Source: Flagellimonas flava
Lineage (GTDB): Bacteria > Bacteroidota > Bacteroidia > Flavobacteriales > Flavobacteriaceae
Direction of reading: 5' to 3'
NCBI RefSeq assembly: GCF_900129665.1
Contig: NZ_FQWL01000002.1
Coordinates: forward strand, 682,001-746,000
Length of the DNA stretch: 64,000 nucleotides
Shown here: positions 1 to 9,657 of the stretch, piece after piece
Numbering within the stretch: the first letter of the stretch is position 1
Layout of the letters: each line of letters opens with the position of its first letter
The notes under the pieces: generated by a model
The model's input: only the letters and a program-made list of their open reading frames with translations
The model's database searches: none
Told to the model about the DNA's origin: nothing
Position numbers and translations under genes: made by a program

Positions 1-1
1 A

Positions 2-2089
2 AAGGAAATCAACATGGACGCTATTTGGGTGGACGCCGATTTCTTTGACATATTTACCTTCCCCTCAATCCAAGGGAAAATGAAAAATCCATTGGGGGAA
101 CAATCCGAAATCGTAATTACGGAGTCCACGGCCGAAAGGCTTTTTGGAAAGGATGAAGCCGTTGGCAAGACGGTCCAAATCCTTATAAATGGAGAAGACC
201 AGCCCTTTACCATTAGTGCCGTTGTGGAAAACCCGGCAGCACAGAGTTCTTTGGAATTTGATCTGGCCGTTCGGTTTGAAAAAGAAGGTAGCTTTTTGGC
301 CAATAAAAACTCGTGGGGTTCCAGATATCACGACATTTATGTGCAGCTGGCAGCCAATGCAAACCCAGTACAATTTGATGAGGCTACCCATTCTCTGGTA
401 GATTTAAACTTTCAGCAGCGCATTGAAAATGCAAAAAGGGATGGGGCACAACCTTACCCAGATGGACGTTATTTCAGGTTTGGGCTTTTGCCCTTGACTG
501 ATGTAAATTTTGTAAAGTACGATGGATACCCGAAAGTCAGTAGAAACACCCCTTATTTAGTACTAGGTATAGCGCTGTTAATTCTATTCATTGCCTGTGT
601 CAACTTTGTTAACATGAGCGTTGCCAAAAGTGGACAGCGCCTTCGAGAAATCGGCATGCGCAAAACGCTTGGTGCCAAACAAAAGCAATTGTTCTTTCAA
701 TTTTGGAGCGAAAGCTTTTTTGTGTTTTTCTTCTCCGCTTGTGTCGGGTTCATTCTAAGTATGTTGTCGATAGATGGGTTCAAGACCCTTTTTAGTACAG
801 AAGCAACCTTCGGTTTACTACTATCGCCCACACCCATTCTACTTTTTCTTCTTGCCATAGTACTGATCACCCTATTGGTTGGCGGATACCCGGCCCTCTT
901 GCTCAGCAAATTGGGAACAATCCAATCCTTAAAAGGAAAATTGGATACCTCTGGTAAGAACAGGATGCGGGATGCACTGATCGTGATCCAATTCAGTATC
1001 GCCATTTTGTTGATAACGGGAACCTTGGTATTGCGAAGTCAATTGGATTTCTTGCGAAACAAGGATTTGGGCTTTAACAAAGAACAGGTATTGTCCTTTC
1101 CCATAGATGGAAAAAAAGATAGTTATACGGCCATTGAACTGCTGAGGGCGGAATTGTCCGGCAATCCTGATATCTTGGAAATATCGGCTGCCGACAACAA
1201 TCTGGGGTACGGAAGGGATAGAAGTATTTCCAGAAGTATGTTCGGTTTTGAATATAAAAACCGGAACATAAATACCAACGTGCTAACGGTAGATTATAAT
1301 TTTGTTGAAACCCTGGATTTGGAAATGGTTTCTGGAAGGAATTTTCAAAGAGGTTTTGCCAATGACAGCTTAAGTGTGGTAATCAATGAGGCCATGGCCA
1401 AAGAATTTGGAGAGCAGGATCCGCTAACGGCCTATGTAAGTGTTACCGACTCCTTAAACTTCCCGGTCATTGGAGTCTTAAAAGACTATAATTTTGAAAA
1501 ACTGGATAGGGCCATAGCTCCTATGACCATGTTTATCGATAGAAGAACTCCCCTGTACTACGGATACGTAAAAGTAGCCTCTTCAAATATGGCAAAATCT
1601 TACGATGCCGTTGAAAAAGCCTGGTCAAAAATAGAACCAAATGCCTTATTCCTGGGGTCTTTTCTTGATGAGAACATTGATCGTACTTTCAGAAAGGAAA
1701 AACGAATGACCACGATGATTACTTATGGCTCCATTTTGGCCATCGCGTTGAGCTGTATAGGTCTCTTTGCAATTTCCTTGTTGATCGTGAATCAACGCAC
1801 CAAGGAAATAGGGGTCAGAAAAGTGATCGGAGCAAGCGTTTCCAATATCATTTTTTTATTGACCAAGGATTTTCTAGCACTGGTCGGCATCTCATTTTTG
1901 ATAGCATCTCCAATAGCTTGGTGGTTTATGGAATCTTGGTTACAAAACTATCCTTTCAAGATTGATCTAAATATTGGTTTCTCTGTGACCGCAGGTCTAA
2001 TAGCCGTTGGTATAGCATTGTTTACCGTTGGAGGCAGAACGGTAAAGGCGGCGCTTCAGAATCCCGTGAAAAGTTTACGGACTGAATAA
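2..2089 (+). CDS. ABC transporter permease, MacB/FtsX type (5' end cut by window)
   Basis: Membrane permease subunit of a MacB-like ABC exporter. The reading frame is open to the left edge and the first visible Met lies inside a typical periplasmic-domain phrase (VDADFFDIFTFP), so the true start and first transmembrane helix are outside the window. Visible order: periplasmic core domain; a transmembrane segment about 180-205 followed by the FtsX signature (LREIGMRKTLGAK); two further helices; a second periplasmic domain; a second FtsX block near the C-terminus (KEIGVRKVIGAS) ending NPVKSLRTE. This two-FtsX-block layout matches the roughly 800-residue Bacteroidota family. It is followed 21 bp later by a homologous permease and then the ATPase, so the three probably form one transporter operon. 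Substrate unknown. Confidence 0.9.
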   Translation, partial: KEINMDAIWVDADFFDIFTFPSIQGKMKNPLGEQSEIVITESTAERLFGKDEAVGKTVQILINGEDQPFTISAVVENPAAQSSLEFDLAVRFEKEGSFLANKNSWGSRYHDIYVQLAANANPVQFDEATHSLVDLNFQQRIENAKRDGAQPYPDGRYFRFGLLPLTDVNFVKYDGYPKVSRNTPYLVLGIALLILFIACVNFVNMSVAKSGQRLREIGMRKTLGAKQKQLFFQFWSESFFVFFFSACVGFILSMLSIDGFKTLFSTEATFGLLLSPTPILLFLLAIVLITLLVGGYPALLLSKLGTIQSLKGKLDTSGKNRMRDALIVIQFSIAILLITGTLVLRSQLDFLRNKDLGFNKEQVLSFPIDGKKDSYTAIELLRAELSGNPDILEISAADNNLGYGRDRSISRSMFGFEYKNRNINTNVLTVDYNFVETLDLEMVSGRNFQRGFANDSLSVVINEAMAKEFGEQDPLTAYVSVTDSLNFPVIGVLKDYNFEKLDRAIAPMTMFIDRRTPLYYGYVKVASSNMAKSYDAVEKAWSKIEPNALFLGSFLDENIDRTFRKEKRMTTMITYGSILAIALSCIGLFAISLLIVNQRTKEIGVRKVIGASVSNIIFLLTKDFLALVGISFLIASPIAWWFMESWLQNYPFKIDLNIGFSVTAGLIAVGIALFTVGGRTVKAALQNPVKSLRTE

Positions 2090-2110
2090 TCAATCAAAAA
2101 AAGAAAAATC

Positions 2111-4471
2111 ATGCTAAAACACAACATCGTCCTTTTCTTGAGGAACATAAAGCGAAACAAAAGTTCCTTTCTCATAAATATGATAGGTCTGTCTACTGGT
2201 ATCGCCTGTACATTGCTGATATCACTGTGGGTTATGGATGAGCTTGGTGTAGACAAATTTCATGAAAAACATAATCGCATATATCAGGTTATAGAGCATC
2301 TTAATTTTTCAGATGGAGTCCAAACCATGATCGAGACTTTTGGCCCAATGGCAGAACTATTGACAGAGGAATTCCCAGAAGTGGAATTCGCTGCAGAAGC
2401 CATTCCCCCCTCTTGGTTTGGCAAGCACAATCTTTCAATAGAAAAGAAAAGTATCAAAGCCGTGGGGCAAATCGTGGGAAAGGATTATTTCAATATTTTC
2501 TCCTATGGCCTTCTTTCCGGCAATAAGGATGACTTGCTCAACGACCCAAATTCAATAGTAATTTCAAAAGAACTGGCATTGGGTCTTTTTGGAACTACAG
2601 AAAATATTATTGGTCAAGTGATAACCTACGAGCAAGATAAACGGTTTATGGTTTCTGGAATTTTTGAGGGAACCCCTGCCAATTCCACAGTCCAATTTGA
2701 TTTTGCCCTGTCCTCACTTGCGTATAAAGATGTCCCGCCATGGACTTCCCTACATTCTTGGAACGGCAGCGGCCCAAAGGTTTATGTGCAATTGAAAGAG
2801 GGGGCTGATATTGTTGCATTGAACGCCAAAGTGGATAAACTCCGAAAAAGTACAAACCCAGAAAGCATCCGCACGGCTGTACTTGTTCCATTTGCCGACC
2901 ATTATCTTTACGGCACTTATGAAAATGGCAAACAGATTGGGGGTCGAATCCAATATGTGAAGCTCTTCTCAATTATTGCTTTGATCATTCTTGTAATAGC
3001 TTGTATCAATTTTATGAACCTTTCCACGGCAAGGGCCACCAAAAGGTTAAAAGAAATTGGCGTAAAAAAAGCAGTTGGTGCCACCCGAAGGATCTTCATT
3101 GCCCAATTTCTGGGCGAATCGCTGTTAATGGCTTTTATAGCCTTGATTATTTCGCTTACAATCGTTGCGCTTTTCCTTCCACAGTTTAATCTTATTGTGG
3201 GAAAACAATTGTCACTAATTTTTGATTTCAATTTAGTTCTCATACTACTGTCCATAACAATCTTCACGGGGCTCATTGCCGGAAGCTATCCAGCAATCTA
3301 TCTTTCCGGATTCAACGCGATTACAGTGCTCAAGGGAAAATTGAATCAATCCTTTGGCGAACTTTGGACAAGAAAAGGCTTGGTAATTGTGCAATTTGCG
3401 CTCTCCATTATATTGATAGCGTCGGTATTGGTGGTATATATGCAGATGCAGTATATTCAAAACCAAAATTTAGGCTATACACAGGATAACATTGTCCATT
3501 TCAATATTGAAGGTCAAATAAAAAATCAGAAAGAAGCTTTCATCACCGAATTAAAAAAGCTTCCATCGGTTCAAAATGCTTCGAGTACAACACATAGCAT
3601 GGTAGGCCATAATTGGTCCGTAGGATTGGACTGGGAAGGAAGAGATCAACGAAACATTGCCTTTCAGGTTGTTGGCGTTGACTACGACTTTATTGAGACC
3701 ATGAATATGGATATTATGGATGGACGAGGTTTCAGCAAAGAATTTGGGGCCGATAGTCTTGGGCTTGTTTTCAATGAAACAGCTATTAGAACCATGAATG
3801 TCGAAAATCCCATAGGCAAGATTATACGAGGTTTTTTTGGGCAGGGAACCATAATAGGTGTGGTTGAGGATTTTCATTTCAAATCCCTACACGATAAAGT
3901 GGAACCATTGTTCTTAACCATGATGCCCCAAGCGGTAAAAAAAATCATGGTCAGGATAGAAGCAGGTAAGGAAGAACAGGCCATTGCCGAAATTCAACAA
4001 CTCTATAAAACCTTTAACCCAAGTTTGCCTTTTGAATATGAATTTTTGGACAAGGACTTTCAGGAATTGTACAATTCCGAGCAACGTGTGGCTACCCTTT
4101 CAAAATATTTTGCAGGTTTGGCGATTCTAATCTCGTGTTTGGGGTTGTTCGGCCTAGTTATTTTTAGCACGGAAAGAAGACGAAAAGAAATCAGCATACG
4201 AAAAGTCTTGGGACAAGAAGCCTCTCAAATAACCTTAATGCTTTCAAGTGAGTTTGCAAAGCTGGTTTTGACCTCTGCCATAATTGCCATCCCTATTGCC
4301 TATATGCTGATAAGCAACTGGCTTTCTACCTTTTCATACCATATTTCCCTAAATCTTTGGTATTTTCTATCTGCCGGTCTTATTGCAATGCTTATAGCGA
4401 TGTTGACTGTTGGCTCGCAGGCCATTAGTGCCGCTAACAAAAATCCGGTAGGAGGTTTAAGAGAGGAATAA
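2111..4471 (+). CDS. ABC transporter permease, MacB/FtsX type, full length
   Basis: Second large permease of the same family, 786 residues. An N-terminal transmembrane helix (about 18-38) leads into a MacB-type periplasmic domain. The first FtsX block (LKEIGVKKAVGATRR) follows a helix around 280-300, and a second periplasmic domain and second FtsX block (RKEISIRKVLGQEAS) precede the terminal helices. It ends NPVGGLREE, parallel to the ending of the upstream permease, so the two are paralogues. The 21-bp gap upstream and 32-bp gap to the ATPase gene indicate cotranscription. Two different full-length permeases with one ATPase suggest a heterodimeric exporter, or two exporters sharing an ATPase. 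The substrate cannot be read from sequence. Confidence 0.92.
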   Translation: MLKHNIVLFLRNIKRNKSSFLINMIGLSTGIACTLLISLWVMDELGVDKFHEKHNRIYQVIEHLNFSDGVQTMIETFGPMAELLTEEFPEVEFAAEAIPPSWFGKHNLSIEKKSIKAVGQIVGKDYFNIFSYGLLSGNKDDLLNDPNSIVISKELALGLFGTTENIIGQVITYEQDKRFMVSGIFEGTPANSTVQFDFALSSLAYKDVPPWTSLHSWNGSGPKVYVQLKEGADIVALNAKVDKLRKSTNPESIRTAVLVPFADHYLYGTYENGKQIGGRIQYVKLFSIIALIILVIACINFMNLSTARATKRLKEIGVKKAVGATRRIFIAQFLGESLLMAFIALIISLTIVALFLPQFNLIVGKQLSLIFDFNLVLILLSITIFTGLIAGSYPAIYLSGFNAITVLKGKLNQSFGELWTRKGLVIVQFALSIILIASVLVVYMQMQYIQNQNLGYTQDNIVHFNIEGQIKNQKEAFITELKKLPSVQNASSTTHSMVGHNWSVGLDWEGRDQRNIAFQVVGVDYDFIETMNMDIMDGRGFSKEFGADSLGLVFNETAIRTMNVENPIGKIIRGFFGQGTIIGVVEDFHFKSLHDKVEPLFLTMMPQAVKKIMVRIEAGKEEQAIAEIQQLYKTFNPSLPFEYEFLDKDFQELYNSEQRVATLSKYFAGLAILISCLGLFGLVIFSTERRRKEISIRKVLGQEASQITLMLSSEFAKLVLTSAIIAIPIAYMLISNWLSTFSYHISLNLWYFLSAGLIAMLIAMLTVGSQAISAANKNPVGGLREE

Positions 4472-4503
4472 CAAAATAATATCATTCAGAATAAAAACAA
4501 ATT

Positions 4504-5166
4504 ATGCTACTACATCTAAAAAACATATTTAAATGGGTCAACTCAGGAGGCCAACGTGTTTTTTTACTAAAGGATATCAATCTGGAGGTAGAAGAAGGGG
4601 AATTTATTTCGATTATGGGTCCTTCCGGTTCAGGAAAATCCACCTTGCTCAACCTTATAGGAATGTTAGATGGATTTGACGAAGGAGAATATACCTTCTT
4701 GGATGAACCCGTTCATACCCTAAAAGAAAAACACAGGGCCAATCTGTACAAAGAATATATTGGCTTTGTCTTTCAATCGTACCACCTTCTGGACGACCTA
4801 ACGGTCAAAGAGAACCTAGAAATGCCCCTCTTGTATAAAAAGTACAAGGGTGCGGAAAGAAAGGCCATGGTGGCCGATATGTTGGACCGCTTTAATATCG
4901 TTGGAAAAAAGGACCTATTTCCTGCTCAATTAAGTGGTGGGCAGCAGCAACTTGTTGGTATTGCCAGAGCTCTTATTTCAAGCCCAAAGTTGATATTGGC
5001 GGACGAACCGACGGGAAACCTGAATTCCAAGCAGGGCGAGGAAATCATGGAACTTTTCAAGCAATTAAATAACGAGGGTGTAACTATAATCCAAGTCACG
5101 CACTCTGAGAAAAATGCAGCCTATGGGTCACGTATCATCAATCTTTTGGATGGCCGTATGATTTAA
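4504..5166 (+). CDS. ABC transporter ATP-binding protein, MacB/LolD type
   Basis: Cytoplasmic ATPase expected to power the two permeases just upstream. Walker A GPSGSGKST (39-47), Q-loop Gln91, ABC signature LSGGQQQ (143-149), Walker B LILADE with catalytic Glu168, D-loop region GNLNS and switch His200 are all present. The length of 220 residues is normal for MacB/LolD-type subunits. One small oddity is Leu150 straight after the signature, where most relatives have Arg (QQQRVAIARAL). The stop codon overlaps, by four bases, the stop of the convergent oxidoreductase gene, leaving no room for an intergenic terminator. Confidence 0.93.
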   Translation: MLLHLKNIFKWVNSGGQRVFLLKDINLEVEEGEFISIMGPSGSGKSTLLNLIGMLDGFDEGEYTFLDEPVHTLKEKHRANLYKEYIGFVFQSYHLLDDLTVKENLEMPLLYKKYKGAERKAMVADMLDRFNIVGKKDLFPAQLSGGQQQLVGIARALISSPKLILADEPTGNLNSKQGEEIMELFKQLNNEGVTIIQVTHSEKNAAYGSRIINLLDGRMI

Positions 5167-6281
5167 TCGGAAAGTTGACCTAGCTCCCTTCCGACAAGAC
5201 TGCCCAGGGCCACACCCATTCCACCAAGACGAACCCCGCACATTACATTATTGGACACCTGTTTCACGATAGGTGTCTTTTGTTTTCCCACGCCCATGAT
5301 ACCGCTCCATCTTTGTGCAATTTCAATTTTTTTGCCTGGTAAGATAACTTGAGCCAACAGTGTTTCCAATTCTTCTTGAATAAGAGTGGTCTGCCCAAAC
5401 TTATCCGTTTCTTCAGACACAAAATCCAAATTACGTCCGCCTCCGAAAAGAATACGGTCGTCTATATTCCTAAAGTAATAATACCCCTCATCAAAGTGGA
5501 AGGTTCCTTTTATATGTAGGTCATCAATAGGTTCAGTAATAAGTACTTGTGCTCTAGCTGGGGTAACTGTTTCAGAATTTAAGAGCTTCGATGCAAAACC
5601 GTTGGTTGCCACAAAAACTTTATGGCTGTTAAACTCATATGCTGAGGTTTTTACAGCGACTTGGCTTCCTGTATCGGACAATCCTTCCATCATAATTCCA
5701 TTTAAAATGTGGATGCCTTTTTTGAGACATTTTTGCAAAAGCGCATCCATCATTTTTCCGGTGTCCAACTGACCTTCAAAAATATGGGTGATGTATTTGG
5801 GGTGGATTCCGTCAAATTGGAAGACATTTTCGGTTTGAACGAATGGTGCTTTCCCAAATACGGGTTCAAGTAATTGATTGACCATACCCATGCCATCCAA
5901 GCTGTTTTCATAAAGCCCCACGTGTTTTGTCAAGAAAAGTTCGTTTCCTCCAAGCAATTGAAAACCAAGAACCTCATCCCCTAAAAGCCTTTGCAGAAGC
6001 TGTATGCCTTCCCAGCGTTTTTGCACAAGGGCAACAACCTCTGTTTCTGAATGGGATTTCAAATCCGCCAACACCTCAGAAATGCTTCCAAAACATGCGA
6101 ATCCTGCATTTTTGGTACTTGCCCCCTGTGGAAGTGTTCCTTTTTCCAACACCAAAATCTTGGATTTGGGATATTGTTCCCTTAGGTAAAGTGCGCAGTT
6201 GAGACCTACAATTCCACTTCCAATTATAGTGAAATCCACCTTGGAAAACCAGGTCTTATATTCCCAATAGCTTAGCTCCAT
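5163..6281 (-). CDS. FAD-dependent oxidoreductase (DAO family)
   Basis: Predicted cytoplasmic flavoprotein of the D-amino-acid oxidase/glycine oxidase superfamily, 372 residues. An N-terminal Rossmann motif (FTIIGSGIVGLNCAL, about 18-32) binds the FAD ADP moiety, followed by the acidic strand end KILVLEKG. The segment GASTKNAGFACFGS matches the flavin-binding loop of this family, and the C-terminal RLGGMGVALG segment is the usual second FAD contact. The amino-group substrate cannot be assigned. The start is unusual because about 17 residues (MELSYWEYKTWFSK) precede the Rossmann strand; I recall this extension in flavobacterial homologues. The accC terminator sits directly upstream, so it must have its own promoter or depend on read-through. 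Confidence 0.85.
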   Translation of the reverse strand: MELSYWEYKTWFSKVDFTIIGSGIVGLNCALYLREQYPKSKILVLEKGTLPQGASTKNAGFACFGSISEVLADLKSHSETEVVALVQKRWEGIQLLQRLLGDEVLGFQLLGGNELFLTKHVGLYENSLDGMGMVNQLLEPVFGKAPFVQTENVFQFDGIHPKYITHIFEGQLDTGKMMDALLQKCLKKGIHILNGIMMEGLSDTGSQVAVKTSAYEFNSHKVFVATNGFASKLLNSETVTPARAQVLITEPIDDLHIKGTFHFDEGYYYFRNIDDRILFGGGRNLDFVSEETDKFGQTTLIQEELETLLAQVILPGKKIEIAQRWSGIMGVGKQKTPIVKQVSNNVMCGVRLGGMGVALGSLVGRELGQLSD

Positions 6282-6290
6282 AAAATAAAA

Positions 6291-6309
6291 ACCCCGACTT
6301 TCATCGGGG
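6291..6309 (-). terminator. Rho-independent terminator after accC
   Basis: Perfect 6-bp stem CCCCGA (6292-6297) / TCGGGG (6304-6309) with a 6-nt loop. On the minus strand it is followed by a T-rich tract (complement of 6281-6291). It lies 5 bp after the accC stop and ends transcripts of the fabH-accB-accC group. Confidence 0.85.
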
Positions 6310-6314
6310 CAAAT

Positions 6315-7667
6315 TTAATCTTGGTATTTAGGATCAATCTCAAAATCTTCCATGAACTTGGTGGTATAATTTCCTGCCAAGTAATCTGGATGTTCCATGA
6401 GTTGCCTATGGAACGGTATGGTGGTCTTAACACCCTCAATAACAAATTCATCCAAAGCCCTTCGCATCTTGTTGATGGCTTCCTCCCTGGTCTGGGCGGT
6501 AGTAATAAGCTTGGCGATCATAGAGTCGTAGTTGGGCGGAATCCTATAGCCGCTATACACGTGTGTGTCCAATCGTACCCCATGCCCCCCTGGAGTGTGA
6601 AGTGTTGTAATTACTCCCGGAGATGGTCTGAAATCGTTGTAGGGGTCCTCTGCATTGATCCTACATTCAATGGAATGCAGTTTGGGCAAGTAGTTCTTCC
6701 CAGAAATGGGAACACCACCAGCGACCAAAATCTGCTCTCGAATTAGATCATAATCCACTACCTGTTCCGTAATAGGGTGTTCTACTTGGATCCGTGTATT
6801 CATTTCCATAAAATAGAAATTTCGGTGTTTGTCCACCAAAAACTCTACTGTTCCGGCCCCCTCATATTTTATATACTCAGCAGCTTTCACTGCAGCTTTC
6901 CCCATTTCATCACGCAATGAGTCGGTCATAAACGGAGAAGGTGTTTCTTCTGTTAGCTTTTGGTGTCTTCGCTGTACGGAGCAATCCCGTTCTGAAAGGT
7001 GGCAGGCTTTGCCATATTGATCGCCAACAACCTGAATTTCAATATGACGTGGTTCCTCAATCAGCTTCTCCATATACATTCCCCCGTTCCCGAAGGCAGC
7101 CGTAGCTTCTTGCACCGCACTCTCAAAATTGCTCTCCATTTCGTCCTCGGACCAAATGGCGCGCATTCCCTTGCCTCCTCCACCAGCGGTGGCCTTAATC
7201 ATCACTGGGTAGCCCATTTTTTTGGCTATTTTCTTGGCTTCTGCAACATCCTTTAATAAACCTTCGGAACCTGGAATGGTAGGTACACCGGCTTTTTTCA
7301 TGGTCTCCTTGGCAGTTGCCTTGTCTCCCATCTTGTCTATCTGTTCCCCAGAAGCACCTATAAACTTAATCTCATGTTCTGCACATATCTTGGAGAACTT
7401 GGAATTTTCCGAAAGGAAGCCGTATCCCGGGTGAATGGCATCGGCGTTGGTAATTTCAGCGGCGGCGATGATGTTAGGAATCTTAAGATAGGATTCATGA
7501 CTGGGAGCTGGCCCAATACAAACTGCCTCGTCCGCAAACCGAACATGGAGACTTTCTTCATCAGCTTTGGAGTAGACCGCAACGGTTTTAATGCCCATTT
7601 CCTTGCAGGTCCTTATAATACGAAGTGCTATCTCACCCCTATTTGCAATCAATACTTTTTTAAACAT
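6315..7667 (-). CDS. accC: Acetyl-CoA carboxylase, biotin carboxylase subunit
   Basis: ATP-dependent carboxylation of biotin on BCCP, the first half-reaction of acetyl-CoA carboxylase in fatty acid synthesis. Length is 450 residues, normal for AccC. N-terminal [17 protein letters not shown] is diagnostic; the ATP-grasp glycine loop GGGGKGMR is at 162-169; the substrate/biotin segment [12 protein letters not shown] is at 287-298; the C-terminal biotin-carboxylase domain is complete. It lies downstream of accB and fabH on the same strand. The accB-accC gap of 89 bp is filled by an AT-rich inverted repeat that ends at the accC start codon. Confidence 0.98.
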   Translation of the reverse strand: MFKKVLIANRGEIALRIIRTCKEMGIKTVAVYSKADEESLHVRFADEAVCIGPAPSHESYLKIPNIIAAAEITNADAIHPGYGFLSENSKFSKICAEHEIKFIGASGEQIDKMGDKATAKETMKKAGVPTIPGSEGLLKDVAEAKKIAKKMGYPVMIKATAGGGGKGMRAIWSEDEMESNFESAVQEATAAFGNGGMYMEKLIEEPRHIEIQVVGDQYGKACHLSERDCSVQRRHQKLTEETPSPFMTDSLRDEMGKAAVKAAEYIKYEGAGTVEFLVDKHRNFYFMEMNTRIQVEHPITEQVVDYDLIREQILVAGGVPISGKNYLPKLHSIECRINAEDPYNDFRPSPGVITTLHTPGGHGVRLDTHVYSGYRIPPNYDSMIAKLITTAQTREEAINKMRRALDEFVIEGVKTTIPFHRQLMEHPDYLAGNYTTKFMEDFEIDPKYQD

Positions 7668-7759
7668 AGAATAAAATTTTAAATTTTGAATTCTAAACCT
7701 TAAATGATTTTAAACGACTTATAATCAGTCACTTAAAATTTAGCATTTAAAATTTTCTA
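7667..7759 (-). repeat. AT-rich inverted repeat spanning the accB-accC gap
   Basis: Arm one is at 7667-7684 and arm two at 7745-7759; they are complementary over 15 bases apart from a 3-nt insertion in arm one. In mRNA sense the stem opens at the accB stop codon (TAG) and closes on the first base of the accC start codon. A smaller dyad (GACT...AGTC, about 7722-7738) and a CTAAA...TTTAG pair nest inside. This is likely an RNA hairpin that affects stability or accC translation (inference). Confidence 0.5.
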
Positions 7760-8251
7760 TGATGGGTCAACCAAAAATAATGGCTGGTCAAATTCTACCG
7801 GCGATGAATCGTCTACCAATACCTTGACGATTTTTCCCGAAACTTCGGATTCGATGTCATTAAAGAGCTTCATAGCCTCAATCACACACAATACATCTCC
7901 TTGGTTGATGGTGCTTCCCACTTCAACGAACGGCGGTTTGTCTGGAGAAGGTTTTCTGTAGAACGTACCAATAATTGGTGACTTGATAGTTATGTATTTA
8001 GAATCATCAGCGGCTGGTGCAGCTTGTTCCGCAGCTGGTGCAGCGGCTTCCTGTGCTGCTGCCGGAGCGGGTGCTACAGGCATTGCGGGTGCCTGAGCCA
8101 TTGGAATTTGTTGTACGATCGTAGTCTCTGGAGTGGAAGAAGCACTTCCGGTTCGGATGGTAATCTTGACATCCTCCATTTCCAGCTTTACCTCGCTGGC
8201 GCCAGATTTGGCTACGAACTTGATCAAACTTTGAATTTCCTTAATGTCCAT
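7757..8251 (-). CDS. accB: Acetyl-CoA carboxylase, biotin carboxyl carrier protein
   Basis: BCCP carries the carboxybiotin between AccC and the carboxyltransferase. At 164 residues it has the standard layout: an N-terminal dimerisation/interaction region ([17 protein letters not shown]), an Ala/Pro-rich flexible linker (about 45-82), and a biotinyl domain beginning [10 protein letters not shown]. The biotinylation motif EAMKLFNDI places the modified lysine at residue 128. It lies 28 bp downstream of fabH and upstream of accC, the common flavobacterial order for coordinated fatty acid initiation. Confidence 0.98.
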   Translation of the reverse strand: MDIKEIQSLIKFVAKSGASEVKLEMEDVKITIRTGSASSTPETTIVQQIPMAQAPAMPVAPAPAAAQEAAAPAAEQAAPAADDSKYITIKSPIIGTFYRKPSPDKPPFVEVGSTINQGDVLCVIEAMKLFNDIESEVSGKIVKVLVDDSSPVEFDQPLFLVDPS

Positions 8252-8279
8252 AGAATATGATTTAGTTAGTTGTGTTGAT

Positions 8280-9275
8280 TTAAGAATTGTAGGCCCATTT
8301 CAAATAAATAGATCCCCAGGTGAATCCCCCTCCGAAAGCGGCAAAAACCAAATTATCCCCCTTCTTGAGTTGCTTCTCATAATCATGCAGCAACAGTGGC
8401 AAGGTAGCGGAAGTGGTATTTCCGTATCGGTGTATATTGATCATTACTTTATCCGCATCCAGCCCCATTCTATTGGCTGTCGCATCTATGATTCTTTTGT
8501 TGGCTTGGTGAGGCACTAACCAGTTAACGTCTTCATGTGTAAGCCCATTTCGTTCCATGATCAGTGCGGAAACATCCGCCATGTTCGACACTGCGAACTT
8601 AAAAACAGATTTCCCGTCTTGAAATACGTAGTGCTGTTTGTTCTTAACGGTTTCTTCCGATGCAGGAAGAATGGATCCTCCTGCCTCAATTTTCAAAAAC
8701 TGTCGACCCACGCCATCAGTACGTAAATATTCGTCCCTCAGTCCTAGACCTTCTTCATTTGGCTCAAATAAAACAGCTCCGGCGCCATCACCAAAGATGA
8801 TACAGGTGGTTCGGTCGGTATAGTCAATTATAGAAGACATTTTATCCGCCCCTATCAACAGCACTTTTTTATACTTACCTGATTCAATATAGCTGGAAGC
8901 CGTTGACATGCCAAACAAAAAGCTGGAACAAGCTGCTTGTAGATCATACGAAAAGGCATTGGTTGCTCCAATTTTGGAAGCCACATAGGCGGCGGTTGCA
9001 GCTACTGGGAGATCCGGTGTTGCGGTTGCCACCAATACAAAGTCGATTTCCAATGGGTCAACCCCACTTTTAGAAAGTAAGTCCTCTGCTGCTTTAATGG
9101 CTAAAAAGGAAGTCCCTTCGTTTTCTTCTTTTAAAATTCTTCGTTCCTTAATTCCCGTTCTGGTGGTAATCCATTCGTCGTTGGTGTCCACCATGGTCTC
9201 AAGTACTTTGTTGGATAATACAAAGTCTGGAACATAACCCCCCACAGCTGTAATAGCTGCTGTTGTTTTTTTCAT
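8280..9275 (-). CDS. fabH: Beta-ketoacyl-ACP synthase III
   Basis: Condenses acyl-CoA with malonyl-ACP to start fatty acid synthesis. I place the start at the ATG at 9275 (331 residues), because the longer frame to 9296 opens with a TTG and adds only seven lysine-rich residues not seen in the family. The catalytic triad is visible: Cys116 in [12 protein letters not shown], His in [10 protein letters not shown] (about 250) and Asn in [10 protein letters not shown] (about 280). The N-terminal [11 protein letters not shown] and [11 protein letters not shown] segments are typical. Organised with accB and accC downstream; separated from rpmF upstream by a hairpin terminator, so it may have a second promoter or rely on partial read-through. 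Confidence 0.97.
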   Translation of the reverse strand: MKKTTAAITAVGGYVPDFVLSNKVLETMVDTNDEWITTRTGIKERRILKEENEGTSFLAIKAAEDLLSKSGVDPLEIDFVLVATATPDLPVAATAAYVASKIGATNAFSYDLQAACSSFLFGMSTASSYIESGKYKKVLLIGADKMSSIIDYTDRTTCIIFGDGAGAVLFEPNEEGLGLRDEYLRTDGVGRQFLKIEAGGSILPASEETVKNKQHYVFQDGKSVFKFAVSNMADVSALIMERNGLTHEDVNWLVPHQANKRIIDATANRMGLDADKVMINIHRYGNTTSATLPLLLHDYEKQLKKGDNLVFAAFGGGFTWGSIYLKWAYNS

Positions 9276-9391
9276 ATTAGTGTCTTTTTTTGCCAAAAAC
9301 GTTCAAATTTGACCCAAAAGCTGTGAAAATTAGTCATTTTATATGACTTATTGGCTAAAATCGATTTTTTTTGAAGCTAACCTAGGTCCAT

Positions 9392-9428
9392 AAAAAAACT
9401 CCCGTTGTTAAGCAACGGGAGTTGAGTT
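9392..9428. terminator. Strong bidirectional hairpin terminator between rpmF and fabH
   Basis: Perfect 11-bp stem AACTCCCGTTG (9397-9407) / CAACGGGAGTT (9413-9423), loop TTAAG. On the minus strand the A-run 9392-9398 reads as a T tail immediately after the stem. It lies 26 bp downstream of the rpmF stop and about 120 bp before fabH. Confidence 0.85.
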
Positions 9429-9449
9429 TTTATTGTAAGGAATCCGCCA

Positions 9450-9650
9450 TTAGGCAGCAGTCTCCTCTTCAGTTTTGTCGATCAAAACCTGGCCACGGTA
9501 ATACAATTTACCTTCATGCCAGTGTGCTCTGTGGTACAAGTGCATTTCCCCTGTTACCGAATCCTTGGCAATAGTAGGGGCTACAGCTTTATAGTGGGTT
9601 CTTCTTTTGTCCCTTCTTGTCCTTGATATTTTTCTTTTAGGATGTGCCAT
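9450..9650 (-). CDS. rpmF: 50S ribosomal protein L32
   Basis: Large-subunit ribosomal protein bL32. At 66 residues the characteristic [17 protein letters not shown] opening is present and the product is strongly basic in its first half. The cysteine pairs of zinc-binding L32 forms are absent, so this is the zinc-independent type. It lies 7 bp after the DUF177 gene, the pairing seen across bacteria. A strong hairpin terminator follows. Confidence 0.98.
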   Translation of the reverse strand: MAHPKRKISRTRRDKRRTHYKAVAPTIAKDSVTGEMHLYHRAHWHEGKLYYRGQVLIDKTEEETAA

Positions 9651-9657
9651 TTATAAC

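Noticed and set aside
5163..5166. Four-base overlap of the ABC ATPase and oxidoreductase stop codons
   Set aside because: Convergent stop overlaps of this kind are ordinary in compact genomes; a second case occurs at 20427-20430.
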